Assembly (NCBI GenBank): GCA_031286585.1
Contig: JAITUC010000006.1
Location: forward strand, 85,243 to 149,242
Length of the DNA stretch: 64,000 nucleotides
Direction: 5' to 3'
From: Delftia acidovorans
GTDB lineage: Bacteria > Pseudomonadota > Gammaproteobacteria > Burkholderiales > Burkholderiaceae_C
The notes below the pieces were generated by a model that had not been told where the DNA came from, searched no databases, and saw only the letters and a list, made by a program, of their open reading frames with translations. The translations under genes were made by a program, and so were the position numbers. Positions 24,300 through 33,749 of the stretch are shown in pieces (the first letter of the stretch is position 1; every line of letters starts with the position of its first letter).

Positions 24300-25214
24300 A
24301 TGGACATCAACCTCATCCGCAACTTCGTAGAGATCGTGGACGCGCGCAGCCTCAGCGCTGCGGCGCGCAAGCGCGACATCACGCGCTCCAAGGTGAGCAA
24401 GGAGCTCAAGGCGCTGGAGACGGCGCTGGGCGTGACCCTGCTGCACCGCACGACGCGCAGCTTCCTGCTGACGGCGGCGGGCGAGGTGCTGTACGAGCAT
24501 GGACGCAGCATCATCCAGGAGGTGGAGGCGGCGCAGGGCGCCATCGATGCGCTGCAGCAGGTGGTGACGGGCTCGGTGCGGCTGAGCATTCCCACGGGCC
24601 TGGGCGAGCTGTACCTGGCCGACATGCTGTTGGCTTTCCAGAAGCGCCACCCGCAGGTGCGCATCCGCGTGCTGTTCTCCAACCGCGTGACCGATCCCAT
24701 GAGCGCCCAGGTCGATGTGGCCGTGCGCGTGGCGCGCGACGTGCAGGAGCATCTGGTGGCGCGCGATCTGGGGCCGGTGGGCTTCGGCCTGTATGCGAGC
24801 AGCGCCTATGCCAAGGCGCGGCCGTTCCACGACCCTGCCGAGATTCCCCACGGCGTGCTGCTGACGCCGCCCGGCGATGGCAAGACCTATGCCGTCTCGG
24901 TGAAAAAGGGGCAGCAGGAGATTGCGCTCAAGTGCGAGCCCTGCATCACCAGCGAGCACTTCCCCTTTCTCAAGCAGTCCATGCTCAGGGGCAGCGGCGT
25001 GGCAACCTTGCCCAACTACATGGTGGCGGACGAGCTGCGATCGGGCGCGGTGCAGCGCGTGTGCCCGGACTGGACGGTGTCCGGCCTGGGCGACCGGCTG
25101 TACATCATCACGGCCGAGGACCGGCGGCCCTCGCATGCGGTCAAGGTGATGACGGAGTTCCTCAGGGCCAGCCTGCTGCGCTTCGTGGAGCAGGCCGGCG
25201 TGTCAGGCCCCTAG
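24300..25214 (+). CDS. LysR-family transcriptional regulator
   Basis: 304 residues from ATG 24300 (MDINLIRNFVEIVDARSLSA), the usual start of the family; ATG 24276 would add eight residues. HTH at about 1-60, effector domain behind. It converges with the Bug/CoA-ligase/SDR operon, ending 20 bases from it. It may regulate that operon or the divergent surface protein; position alone does not decide. Confidence 0.88.
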   Translation: MDINLIRNFVEIVDARSLSAAARKRDITRSKVSKELKALETALGVTLLHRTTRSFLLTAAGEVLYEHGRSIIQEVEAAQGAIDALQQVVTGSVRLSIPTGLGELYLADMLLAFQKRHPQVRIRVLFSNRVTDPMSAQVDVAVRVARDVQEHLVARDLGPVGFGLYASSAYAKARPFHDPAEIPHGVLLTPPGDGKTYAVSVKKGQQEIALKCEPCITSEHFPFLKQSMLRGSGVATLPNYMVADELRSGAVQRVCPDWTVSGLGDRLYIITAEDRRPSHAVKVMTEFLRASLLRFVEQAGVSGP

Positions 25215-25234
25215 CTCTTCAGGCCCTTGGTTCT

Positions 25235-26212
25235 TCAGTTCTCCAGTGCAATCGCGTTGTCCGCGATCACCTTGCGCCACATCTGGCCGTCGGCGGCCAG
25301 GAAGTCGTCGAGCTGGGCCTGGGTCTGGGGCTTTCTGGCGGCCAGGGTCTGGTTGCCCAGGGCACTGGCGAACTCTGGGTTGAGCATCACCTTGTTGACA
25401 GCCGCCTGCAGCGTGTTGCGCGCGTCGGCCGGCGTGCCTGCCGGCACGGCAATGCCGAACCAGGTGGAGGCCCTGAAGCCCGGCACGCCCGATTCGGCAA
25501 TGGTGGGCGTCTGCGGCAGGAACTGCGAGCGCTCCGGCCCGGTGGTGGCAATGGCCACCAGCTTGCCGGCCTTGATGTGGGGCAGGGAGGTGCCGGCCAC
25601 GTCCACCATGAGCTGGGTGTCGTTGGCCATGAGGGCGGTCAGGGCCGGGGCGCTGCCGTTGAAGGGAATGTGGGTGGCGGCCACGTCCAGGCGGGACTTG
25701 ATCAGCTCGGTGGTCAGCTGCAGCGGGTTGCCCAGGCCGACCGAGCTGTAGTTGAGCTTGCCGGGATGCGCCTTGGAGTAGGCCTTGAGGTCGGCCACAC
25801 TCTTGATGCCGGTCTGGCTGTTGGTGACCAGTACCAGCGGGGCCTCGGCCAGGATGTTGGTGAGCTTCAGTTCCCGGTCGGGGTTGTAGCTCAGTTTTTT
25901 GTAGAGCAGGGGGTTGAGCACCATGCTGGCATTGCTGGCCAGCAGCAGGGTGTAGCCATCGGCCGGCGAGCGCGCCACGGCCGAGGCGGCAATCATGGTG
26001 TTGGCGCCCGGCCGATTCTCCACGACCACGGACTGCTTGAGCTCCGTGGACAGGTGGGTGGCCAGGGTGCGGGCCAGCACATCGACCGAGCCGCCCGGCG
26101 CATAGGGGGCGATGAGCTTGATGGGCTTGCTGGGGTAGTCGGACTGGGCGAATCCGGGTGCGGCGGCTGCGGTGGCCGCAGCGGCAAGCAGCAGGGCGAT
26201 GGCCTTGTTCAT
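25235..26212 (-). CDS. Bug/TctC-type substrate-binding protein
   Basis: 325 residues. Sec-type signal peptide (MNKAIALLLAAAATAAAAPG, cleavage near FAQSD), then IKLIAPYAPGGSVDVLARTL, VVVENRPGANTMIAASAV and a pocket-forming segment near residues 180-200. It is the last gene of the SDR-CoA ligase-Bug set and is likely the uptake receptor for the acid that the ligase activates (inference). Confidence 0.92.
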   Translation of the reverse strand: MNKAIALLLAAAATAAAAPGFAQSDYPSKPIKLIAPYAPGGSVDVLARTLATHLSTELKQSVVVENRPGANTMIAASAVARSPADGYTLLLASNASMVLNPLLYKKLSYNPDRELKLTNILAEAPLVLVTNSQTGIKSVADLKAYSKAHPGKLNYSSVGLGNPLQLTTELIKSRLDVAATHIPFNGSAPALTALMANDTQLMVDVAGTSLPHIKAGKLVAIATTGPERSQFLPQTPTIAESGVPGFRASTWFGIAVPAGTPADARNTLQAAVNKVMLNPEFASALGNQTLAARKPQTQAQLDDFLAADGQMWRKVIADNAIALEN

Positions 26213-26245
26213 GCGTTGTCTCCTTCTCTTTCGGTGTTGGCGGGT

Positions 26246-27751
26246 TCAGACCTTGCGCTGCGTCGCGCCCCAGTGGGCGTCGCGCAGCTTTCTTTTTGCG
26301 ATCTTGCCGTTGTCGTCGCGGGGCAGGCGCTGGAAGACGAAGCTGCGCGGCAGCTTGTAGGCCGCCAGCCGGCCGCGCAGCCATTCTTTCAGTTCGGCCT
26401 CGGGCAGTGTGCCTGACCGGCCGGGCTCCACCAGGGCCAGCAGCCGCTCGCCGTACTCGGCATCGGGCACGCCGATGACGGCGCAGTCTGCTATGCCGGG
26501 GTGCTTGAGCAACTCGTTCTCTATCTCGGCCGGGTAGATGTTCACGCCGCCGGAGATCACCATGTCCGAGTCGCGGTCGCAGACGTAGAGAAAGCCTTCT
26601 TCGTCCAGGTAGCCCATGTCGCCCAGGGTGATCAGGCCGTCCCGGTCCATCTTGCGGCGGGCCTCTTCGTTGCCCTTGTAGGTGAAGTCGGCATAGGCGG
26701 GCTGGCGCACGTAGATCAGGCCGACCTCGCCCGTGGGCAGGGCCTGGCCCTGCCTGTCGAGGATGCGGACTTCGGCGTCCTGCAGCGGCAGGCCGGCGCT
26801 GCCGGGATGGGTGAGCGCGTCGGCCGAGCCGATGAAGGTGACCAGGCCCGATTCGCTGGAGGCATAGGTCTCGTTGATGATGGGCCCCAGCCATTCGATC
26901 ATGGCCTTCTTGACCTCGGGCGCGCAGGGCGAGCCGGTGGAGGCGATGAAGCGCAGCGAGGAGGTGTCGTAGCGCTCGCGCACCTCGCGCGGCAGCCTGA
27001 GCAGGCGCACGTACATGATGGGCACCATGTAGGCCGTGTCGATGCGGTGCTCCTGCACCAGCTGCAGGAATCGCTCGGGATCGAAGCGCTGCTCCAGCAC
27101 CACCAGCTCGCTGAGGAGGAGCGCATTCTGGAAGTACAGGCTGGGCGCGCTGTGATAGATGGGCGCCGTCAGCAAGGTGCGCGCGCCGGGCTGCAGGCCG
27201 TAGGCGGTGGCGATCAGCGCCTGGTTCACGGCCATGCGCCGGGGCAGTTCCTCCACCGGGAACGCCTTGCGCAGCACGCCCTTGGGGCGGCCCGTGGTGC
27301 CCGATGTGTAGGCCATGTGGCCGCGCGGCGCGACCACCGGGCCATCGTAGGGCGCCTGGGTTGCCAGCCAGGTTTCATAGTCCTGGGCCGGCTCGCGCGC
27401 GCCCGCCACGCGCCGGGGCAGGTCCGCATAGAGTTCGGCCTTGAGGCCGTCCAGCAGGTCCTGGCTGGTGATGAGGGCGCGGGCACCGCTGTCGGCCAGG
27501 ATGTAGTCGATCTCCGTGGCCGTGAAATGCCAGTTGATGGGGCAGTAGTAGATGCCCGCGATGCGGCAGGCATGGACCACGTCGGCGTATTCGATGCCGT
27601 TGCGCAGGAAGACGGCGAGCACGTCGCCCTCGGCCAGGCCCAGGCTGCGCAGGCCCTGGGCCAGCTGGCGGCCGCGCTGCTGCTGGGCGGCGCCGGTCAG
27701 CGTGTGCTGTTCGAAGACCAGGGTGGATTGGGGCGTGGCGGCAGTGCTCAT
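26246..27751 (-). CDS. AMP-dependent acyl-CoA synthetase/ligase
   Basis: 501-residue adenylate-forming enzyme that turns a carboxylic acid into its CoA thioester with ATP. Motifs in order: AYTSGTTGRPKG (P-loop, about 162-173), the aromatic NETYASSESG region (about 285-294), GEVGLIYVR, the hinge YVCDRDSDMVISGGVNIYPAE (read in two parts, about 396-416) and the catalytic Lys in DDNGKIAKRKL near the end. The start is ATG 27751, which overlaps the SDR stop (ATGA). Acyl specificity cannot be read from sequence. Confidence 0.92.
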   Translation of the reverse strand: MSTAATPQSTLVFEQHTLTGAAQQQRGRQLAQGLRSLGLAEGDVLAVFLRNGIEYADVVHACRIAGIYYCPINWHFTATEIDYILADSGARALITSQDLLDGLKAELYADLPRRVAGAREPAQDYETWLATQAPYDGPVVAPRGHMAYTSGTTGRPKGVLRKAFPVEELPRRMAVNQALIATAYGLQPGARTLLTAPIYHSAPSLYFQNALLLSELVVLEQRFDPERFLQLVQEHRIDTAYMVPIMYVRLLRLPREVRERYDTSSLRFIASTGSPCAPEVKKAMIEWLGPIINETYASSESGLVTFIGSADALTHPGSAGLPLQDAEVRILDRQGQALPTGEVGLIYVRQPAYADFTYKGNEEARRKMDRDGLITLGDMGYLDEEGFLYVCDRDSDMVISGGVNIYPAEIENELLKHPGIADCAVIGVPDAEYGERLLALVEPGRSGTLPEAELKEWLRGRLAAYKLPRSFVFQRLPRDDNGKIAKRKLRDAHWGATQRKV

Positions 27752-28653
27752 GTGGGCGAGGCCTCCTGCCCGGCATCCTTGACGTGGGGCTGGTTGGCCG
27801 CCTTGGCCATCTGCCGGGCGCGCGCCCAGTCGGCATCGTCCCAGGCCTGGTATTCGGTGAAGTAGGCGCCGTTGGCCAGGGCGTCGCCGCCGTCCAGGGT
27901 GATGGTCTGGCCGTTGAGCCAGGTGTTGGCGGGGGCCAGGATGAAGGCGGCCATGTTGCCGATGTCCTCGTCCGTGCCCAGGCGGCGCGTGGGGTTGTCC
28001 AGGCGCCGCCGGTCGGCAGAGTCCTCGTTGCCGTCGATCTTGGGGCGCAGGCGCTGGCTGGCGCCCTGGGTGGGGATCACGCCCGGCGCAATCGCGTTGA
28101 GCCGTATGCGCTTGGGCCCCCATTCCACGGCCAGCGATTTGGTCATGGCGTCCAGCCCGGCCTTGGACATGGCCGAGGGCACGACAAAGGGCGAGCCCGT
28201 GTCCACCCAGGTGACCACGATGGACAGCACCGAGCCCGGCAGCCCCTCGGCGATCCAGCGGCGGCCCACGGCCTGGGTGACGTAGAAGGTACCCCTAAAG
28301 ACGATGTCCGAGATGGCGTGAAAGCCGTTGATGCTCAGGTCTTCGGTGCGGCTGATGAAATTGCCGGCGGCATTGTTGACCAGGCCGGTCAGGGGGCCGT
28401 GCTCTGCCCAGATGCGGTCGATGACGGCGTGCACGGCCTCGGGCTGGCGGATGTCGAGCTCATGCGCAAAGGCCTGGGCGCCCGTGTCGTTGTGCAGCAG
28501 CTCGCAGGCCTGCTGCACCACGGAGCGCCGCCGGCCGCACAGGTGCAGCTCGGCGCCCAGCTCCGCCAGCTTGGCCGCCATGGCCAGGCCCAGTCCCGTA
28601 CCGCCCCCCGTGACCAGGACGCGCTGGCCCTGGAATAGATTCGCTTCGAACAT
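27748..28653 (-). CDS. Short-chain dehydrogenase/reductase
   Basis: 301-residue Rossmann-fold oxidoreductase. Cofactor loop VLVTGGGTGLGLAMA (about 12-26), the NNAAGN motif (about 90-95), the expected serine in the VVTWVDTGSPF region, and a catalytic K after the usual Y position: here SAMSKAGLDAM, so the usual Tyr is replaced, as in 2,4-dienoyl-CoA reductase-type members that use a different residue. AAAGGAGA before ATG 28653 decides the start. Coupled to the CoA ligase, it is probably an acyl-CoA oxidoreductase of the same pathway. Confidence 0.88.
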   Translation of the reverse strand: MFEANLFQGQRVLVTGGGTGLGLAMAAKLAELGAELHLCGRRRSVVQQACELLHNDTGAQAFAHELDIRQPEAVHAVIDRIWAEHGPLTGLVNNAAGNFISRTEDLSINGFHAISDIVFRGTFYVTQAVGRRWIAEGLPGSVLSIVVTWVDTGSPFVVPSAMSKAGLDAMTKSLAVEWGPKRIRLNAIAPGVIPTQGASQRLRPKIDGNEDSADRRRLDNPTRRLGTDEDIGNMAAFILAPANTWLNGQTITLDGGDALANGAYFTEYQAWDDADWARARQMAKAANQPHVKDAGQEASPT

Positions 28654-28801
28654 GCTTGTCTCCTTTGGAGCCCACTCTAGGGAGACAGAGGCGGCTGGCA
28701 AAGGAGGGTGGTGGAACGCGGTTGGTTCCGTGGTGGAAACAATGGGCGGGGTTCAGCACCGGTTCTGGCTGCTGCAGGCGGCCCGCACGGCCGCCTGCAG
28801 C

Positions 28802-30238
28802 CTACGGCGCAGCCCTGTGCCCCGCCTTGCCCGCTGCGCTGCGCAGGTCGGCCACCTGGGCGGCGGTCACGTCGGCCGGCTGGCCGCCCAGGGCGGCGCG
28901 GGTGTAGTTGGCCAGGGCGGCGACTTCGCCATCGGTCAGCTCCTGCATGAAGCCGGGCATGCCTGGCAGGGGCGTGGGGCCCTGCTGGGTGGCCGGGTGC
29001 TTGGGCAGGCCGACCAGGATGGCCAGGACCAGGTTGCGGGCGTCGGCCTGGCGCACGGTGCTGTTGCCCTTGAGCGGGGGCATGGTGAGGCTGCGGCCCA
29101 GGCCCTCGCTGCCGTGGCAGCTGGCGCACAGCGCCATGTAGTGGCCCCGGCCCGCGTCCAGCGTTCCCGCGCCGTTGCCGGTGCCGGAATCCGGGGGCGC
29201 GGCTGCCGGCAGCGGCTGGGGTGCGGGCGGGTTGTCGCCCAGCAGGAAGGTGGACAGCGCGGCCATGTCCTCGCCCGTGAAGTGGCGGGTGCTGTTGGCG
29301 ATGACCTCGTGCATTTCATCGAAGGCGCTGCCGTGGGCCGAAAAGCCCGTCTGCAGGAACTGGGCCATGCCCTCGCGCGTCCAGCCGCGCGCGGCCAGGG
29401 CTTCGGCGGTGATGCCGGGGGCCGTGAACAGCGACAGCGTGCCGCCCTGCAGCCAGCGGTCCTTCTGCATCTGGCCGAACATGCCGCGCGGCGTGTGGCA
29501 TTCGGCGCAGTGGCCCATGACATTGCCCAGGTACTGGCCGCGCAGCCAGGCCGGGCTCTGGCCCTGCGAGCCCACGGGCAGGGGCGCGCTGGACAGGAAC
29601 AGCGTCTTCCAGCCGAACATCAGCACGCGCAGGTTGAAGGGGAAGGGCAGGGCGGGCTTGGTGTTGGGCTGGGCCACGGGCCGGATGTTCATCAGGTAGC
29701 CGTAGATCAGGTCCGAGTCTTCGCGGCTCATCAGGTGGTAGGAGGTGTAGGGCATGGCCGGGTAGAGCTGTCGCCCACCCGGTGCCGTGCCGCGCGTGAC
29801 GGCGGCGTGGAATTCCTCGGCCGTCCAGCGGCCTATGCCGTGGTCCGGGTCGGGGGTGATGTTGGTGCCGTACAGGGTGCCGAAGGGCGTGGGCAGTGGC
29901 TTGCCGCCCGCAAAGGGCTGGCCCTCCCGGGCGCCGCCCATGCCGCCTACCCCGTCATGGCAGGCCATGCAGTCGGCGGCGCGCGCCAGGTACAGGCCCT
30001 GCGCCAGCTGCTGCGGGCTGCGATGCACGGCCTGCGGCTCGCGCTGGGGCACATGGGGCCGGTTGCCCCAGACGGCGGCAATGGCAAACAGCACGGCCAG
30101 CAGCAGGACGATCAGCAGCAGGCCGCGCCAGCGGCGCCTGGGCCTGCGCGGCGGCGCGGGGCGGGCGCCGCTGTAGTCGGCGGGCGCAGCGCCGCCGGGG
30201 GTGGCTGCGCTGGAGTCTGCGGCGGACATGGCGCTCAT
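28802..30238 (-). CDS. Three-haem membrane-anchored cytochrome c
   Basis: 478 residues: a cytoplasmic Arg-rich N-terminus, one membrane helix (about 39-56, GLLLIVLLLAVLFAIAAVW), then three c-type domains with haem motifs CMACH (Cys90), CAECH (about 245) and CASCH (about 370). This is the usual form of the cytochrome partners of periplasmic alcohol, aldehyde and isoquinoline-type dehydrogenases. It overlaps the 2Fe-2S subunit gene by four bases (ATGA). It would accept electrons from the Mo/Fe-S enzyme and pass them on to the respiratory chain. Confidence 0.92.
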   Translation of the reverse strand: MSAMSAADSSAATPGGAAPADYSGARPAPPRRPRRRWRGLLLIVLLLAVLFAIAAVWGNRPHVPQREPQAVHRSPQQLAQGLYLARAADCMACHDGVGGMGGAREGQPFAGGKPLPTPFGTLYGTNITPDPDHGIGRWTAEEFHAAVTRGTAPGGRQLYPAMPYTSYHLMSREDSDLIYGYLMNIRPVAQPNTKPALPFPFNLRVLMFGWKTLFLSSAPLPVGSQGQSPAWLRGQYLGNVMGHCAECHTPRGMFGQMQKDRWLQGGTLSLFTAPGITAEALAARGWTREGMAQFLQTGFSAHGSAFDEMHEVIANSTRHFTGEDMAALSTFLLGDNPPAPQPLPAAAPPDSGTGNGAGTLDAGRGHYMALCASCHGSEGLGRSLTMPPLKGNSTVRQADARNLVLAILVGLPKHPATQQGPTPLPGMPGFMQELTDGEVAALANYTRAALGGQPADVTAAQVADLRSAAGKAGHRAAP

Positions 30239-30831
30239 CCTTTCAAGGTCAGCCCCGGCGTGTTCAGGACCAGGTCCTTCACGGCCGCGTAGTAGCGTAC
30301 ATAGCCGGTGCAGCGGCACAGGTGAGGCTGCAGGGCCTCGCCCACCACCTGTTCCACATCGGCCGCGCGGATGGGCGCCTTGGCCAGGCGCTCTACCAGC
30401 ACCGTGGCCGCGATGACGAAGCCCGGCGTGCAGTAGCCGCACTGGAAGCTGAAATGCTCCAGGTACTTTTGCTGCACGGGGCTGATGGCGATGACCTTGC
30501 GCGGCTGGCCCGAGGCGCCAGAGGCGCCGGAGGCGGATGAGGGCGAGGTGTCCGCGCCGCCCGGGTCGGCGATGCCTTCGATGGTGCGGATCTTGCGTCC
30601 CTGGAAGTAGTGGGCGCCGGTGATGCAGGTGCGCATCTCGCGGCTGCCCTCGGGCCCGTCCACGATGACGGTGCAGGCCCGGCATTCGCCGATGCCGCAG
30701 CCCAGGCGCGAGCCGGTGAGGTTCAGGTACTCGTGCAGGAAGTCGATCATGGGCATGCCTTCGGGCACGTCCATGGGGCCGACGCTCTGGCCGTTGACGG
30801 TCAGCGACAAGGGGCGCGGGACAAGGCTCAT
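30235..30831 (-). CDS. 2Fe-2S subunit of a periplasmic molybdenum hydroxylase (IorA/NicA-like)
   Basis: 198 residues of the xanthine-dehydrogenase small-subunit type. First cluster ligands: Cys45, Cys50, Cys53 (GCGIGECRAC) and Cys69. Second cluster: Cys131, Cys134 (QCGYCTPGF), Cys172 and Cys174 (LCRCTGYVRYY). An Ala/Ser/Gly-rich insert (about 96-109) separates the domains. There is no export signal; it is likely carried out with the Tat-signalled large subunit. Overlapping ends with both neighbours (ATGA at each side) point to a tight three-gene operon. Confidence 0.92.
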   Translation of the reverse strand: MSLVPRPLSLTVNGQSVGPMDVPEGMPMIDFLHEYLNLTGSRLGCGIGECRACTVIVDGPEGSREMRTCITGAHYFQGRKIRTIEGIADPGGADTSPSSASGASGASGQPRKVIAISPVQQKYLEHFSFQCGYCTPGFVIAATVLVERLAKAPIRAADVEQVVGEALQPHLCRCTGYVRYYAAVKDLVLNTPGLTLKG

Positions 30832-33749
30832 GGTGCGAGTGCCTCCCTGATCTTTTGCGGGGTCACGGGCAGGTCGTGGAATCGCTTGCCTATGGCGTGG
30901 TGCAGTCCGTTGACGATGGCGGCGACGATGGGAATCATCACCACCTCGGCAATGCCCTTGGGCGGATCGGTGTCCGACAGCGGTGCCAGCAGCTCGGCCG
31001 TCTGCTTCCAGACCGCCACCTCGCTGCCGCGCGGCAGGTGGTAGCGGTGGAAGTTCCAGTTGCCGTCGCCGGGACCGCCTTCGTACAGCGGCATGGTTTC
31101 GTACAGCGCATGGCCTATGCCCATGGCAATGCCGCCTTCCAGCTGGCCGTGCACCAGCTCGGGCACGATGGGCCGCCCGCACTCCATGATGGAGTGGTGG
31201 CCCAGCAGCTCGACCGCGCCCGTGCCCGTGTCCACGGCCAGCTCGACCAGGGCCGCATTGGCGCTGTAGTAGGTGACCCCTGCGTTGTTGCGCTGCATGG
31301 GGGGATAGAACAGGTTGCGCCGCGAGATCATGCGGTAGCCGGCGGCGCTGCGCCGCGCGGTGACAGAGGCCTCGACGGGCGTGGCCGCCTGCGGCGTGTC
31401 GGTGGTGTCAGGGGCCGGCGTGACGGCGCCAGCATCGGGCGCGCTGCCCAGGCGCACGGCCAGCGCGTCCAGCGGCCGGCGCGCGCTGGTGCTCAGGATG
31501 TCGAAATCCGCCTCGGCCCACTGCCAGCGGTTGAAGGTATGGCCCACGGCGCCCGTGACCAGCTGCATGGCGTGGGCCTTCTGGGCCAGTGCCTGCAGGG
31601 ACAGGGGCTGCATGCCGTTGGCGGTGAGCATGCCGTTGACCCAGCGCGCGTCCTCGCGGCGCACCACGTAGGGCGCCTTCTGGCCGCCGCCCGTGCCCTG
31701 GCTCCAGATGGCCACGGCGGCCGGCCACAGGCCATGCTCGAAGACCACGCGCGCCGTCTCGCTGGTGGCGTGGCTGTAGTAGTAGGCGGAGTTGCTGGCG
31801 CTGGCGGGCGAAGCGTAGACCGGCGTCCACAGTGGCCGGGTGGCAAAGCGGTCCTGGTCGGCCTGGGCCATGGTGTAGTTGTCGCCCTCCGCCTTGAGCG
31901 GCAGCTCCGGCCAGTCCAGGCAGGCGGTCTGCAACTCGTCGGCGGGCTTGCCGAACCATTGCACGCACAGCTGGGCCTGCGAGGTGCCCATGCCCGTGCC
32001 GATCTCGGTGCCCGAGTGATGCAGCAGCACGCGGCCCTGGGGCGATATCTCGATGCGCGCAAACGCCGCCTCGCCACCCGTGCCGAAGTCCTTTTGCACG
32101 CAGGCAAAGCCCACGCCGTAGCGCTGGCCGGGGTGACTGGCCTCGTAGGCGGCCTTGCGCTTGGCGCGCTCGGTCCACAGCGGATGGCGGCGGGCGCGCT
32201 CCAGCACTTCGTCGGCGCGCAGGGCGCCTGCGGCAATGGCGCCCTGCGTGTTCTTGGCGCCCGAGGTCAGCACGTTGCGCAGGCGCAGTTCGATGGGGTC
32301 GATCTGCAGCAGCTCGGCGATTTCGTCCACCATCATCTCGGTGGCCGCCATGCTCTGCAGCGTGCCGTAGCCGCGGGCCGAGCCTGCGTCCAGTGCGCGG
32401 CTGGCCAGGGCCACGGCGGTGATGTCGTTCTTGGGGAAGTAGTAGATGGACTGCGCCGCCGTGCCGCCCACCATGGCCACCGAGGGCGAGAAGTTGGCGC
32501 GCCCGCCGCCATTGGCCGTCATGCTGGCCACCAGGCTCTGGAACAGGCCGGTCTTTTTGTCGATGGCGATGGTGTAGTCGATCTCGAAGGCATGGCGCTT
32601 GAGCGAGGACTGGAACTGCTCGAAACGGTCATTGGCCAGGCGCACGGGCTTTCCATCCGCATACAGCGCGCAGACCAGGCCGTAGTAGGGCATGGGCGCG
32701 TGGTCCTTGGAGCCGTAGCCCACCGTGTAGCAGGGGTGGACGAAGAGGTTCTTGAGCGGATATTTGCTGGCCTGCACCATCTGCGCGGCCCATTCGACCA
32801 CCTCGTGCGGCGACTGCGTGGCCAGCACCATGTGCAGGCTTTGCGTGGCCGCGTCATACCAGCAGTTGGCGTTGTCGGGCTCCAGCGCGGCCGTGTCCAC
32901 CGATTGCGTGGCGTAGTGGCGCTGCAGCACCAGCCAGTCGGCAGGCGGCGTGGCCAGCTCCTGGGCGATCTGCTCGGCCGCGCGCAGGCCGCGTGCCGTG
33001 ACCGCGTCGGCCTTGGAGATCTGTGGCCAGACCAGCGGCTTGCGTTCGGCAGGGAACAGGGGGGCATCGCGCAGGCTGGAGAACACGTCGTCGTCAAAGG
33101 CCGTGGCGCCGCCCTGGCGCACGTAGCGGAACACGCCCCAGGGCGGACGGTCCAGCGCGCCCGTGACGCGGCCATAGCGGATGACGCCGGCCGTGGCCTG
33201 CAGCCTTTCCTTGGCAAAGCGAAAGCGAGCGAAGTCGTGGTAGATGAGGATGGCCACGGCCTGGCCCAGGTAGGCGGGGGTCTTTCCCGGGGGCAGCAGC
33301 ATGTCGTCGCCATAGAACTCGGGAAAGGCCAGGCCGTCGCGCGCCAGGTCCTCGGCCGTGACCACGCGGTCGGGCGCCAGCTCGCCGTCCAGGGACGACA
33401 GGTCCAGGCCGTCGAACAGCCGGTCGGCCAGCGTGGTGCGCACGATGAAGGCATGGGACTGCTGCGGGGGCCAGTGCGGCATGTCGCGTGCGCGGATGTC
33501 GCGGGCGAAGACCTTGGCGCCCATGACCTTGGAGCGGCCATCGAGCCGAAAGCGCGGCAGCTGGGTGGCGGGCTCGCGGGGCACGCCGCCGAGCACGCGC
33601 TCCTCGAACAGGGCTGCATAGGCCTGGCTGGCCAGCGGCGCCACCCAGACGCTGACGCTTGCGATGCTGGCAGCCTGCAGAAAGCCGCGCCGCGACAAGG
33701 GAGCCGTGCCGGTCTGGCTGCCGGCGCCGGAGTGTTGTTCTGGGCGCAT
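30828..33749 (-). CDS. Molybdopterin-binding large subunit of a xanthine-oxidase-family dehydrogenase (IorB-like)
   Basis: 973 residues. The Tat signal (LSRRGFLQAASIAS, Arg20-Arg21) makes it periplasmic. Domains: aldehyde-oxidase/xanthine-dehydrogenase a/b hammerhead, then the molybdopterin-binding part with GFACVQKDFGTGGEA, LLHHSGTEIGTGMGTSQAQL and a late MECGRPIVPELVHGQLEGGI; a catalytic Glu is expected in the C-terminal region. ATG 33749 is chosen because CAGGAGAAG lies upstream; ATG 33794 has none. There is no FAD subunit. Electrons therefore probably go 2Fe-2S to the three-haem cytochrome. The substrate could be an aldehyde or an N-heterocycle. Confidence 0.92.
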   Translation of the reverse strand: MRPEQHSGAGSQTGTAPLSRRGFLQAASIASVSVWVAPLASQAYAALFEERVLGGVPREPATQLPRFRLDGRSKVMGAKVFARDIRARDMPHWPPQQSHAFIVRTTLADRLFDGLDLSSLDGELAPDRVVTAEDLARDGLAFPEFYGDDMLLPPGKTPAYLGQAVAILIYHDFARFRFAKERLQATAGVIRYGRVTGALDRPPWGVFRYVRQGGATAFDDDVFSSLRDAPLFPAERKPLVWPQISKADAVTARGLRAAEQIAQELATPPADWLVLQRHYATQSVDTAALEPDNANCWYDAATQSLHMVLATQSPHEVVEWAAQMVQASKYPLKNLFVHPCYTVGYGSKDHAPMPYYGLVCALYADGKPVRLANDRFEQFQSSLKRHAFEIDYTIAIDKKTGLFQSLVASMTANGGGRANFSPSVAMVGGTAAQSIYYFPKNDITAVALASRALDAGSARGYGTLQSMAATEMMVDEIAELLQIDPIELRLRNVLTSGAKNTQGAIAAGALRADEVLERARRHPLWTERAKRKAAYEASHPGQRYGVGFACVQKDFGTGGEAAFARIEISPQGRVLLHHSGTEIGTGMGTSQAQLCVQWFGKPADELQTACLDWPELPLKAEGDNYTMAQADQDRFATRPLWTPVYASPASASNSAYYYSHATSETARVVFEHGLWPAAVAIWSQGTGGGQKAPYVVRREDARWVNGMLTANGMQPLSLQALAQKAHAMQLVTGAVGHTFNRWQWAEADFDILSTSARRPLDALAVRLGSAPDAGAVTPAPDTTDTPQAATPVEASVTARRSAAGYRMISRRNLFYPPMQRNNAGVTYYSANAALVELAVDTGTGAVELLGHHSIMECGRPIVPELVHGQLEGGIAMGIGHALYETMPLYEGGPGDGNWNFHRYHLPRGSEVAVWKQTAELLAPLSDTDPPKGIAEVVMIPIVAAIVNGLHHAIGKRFHDLPVTPQKIREALAP

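Noticed and set aside
22599..25136. 845-codon minus-strand frame
   Set aside because: The part beyond 24185 is antisense to the LysR gene; the real gene starts at the signal peptide Met at 24185.
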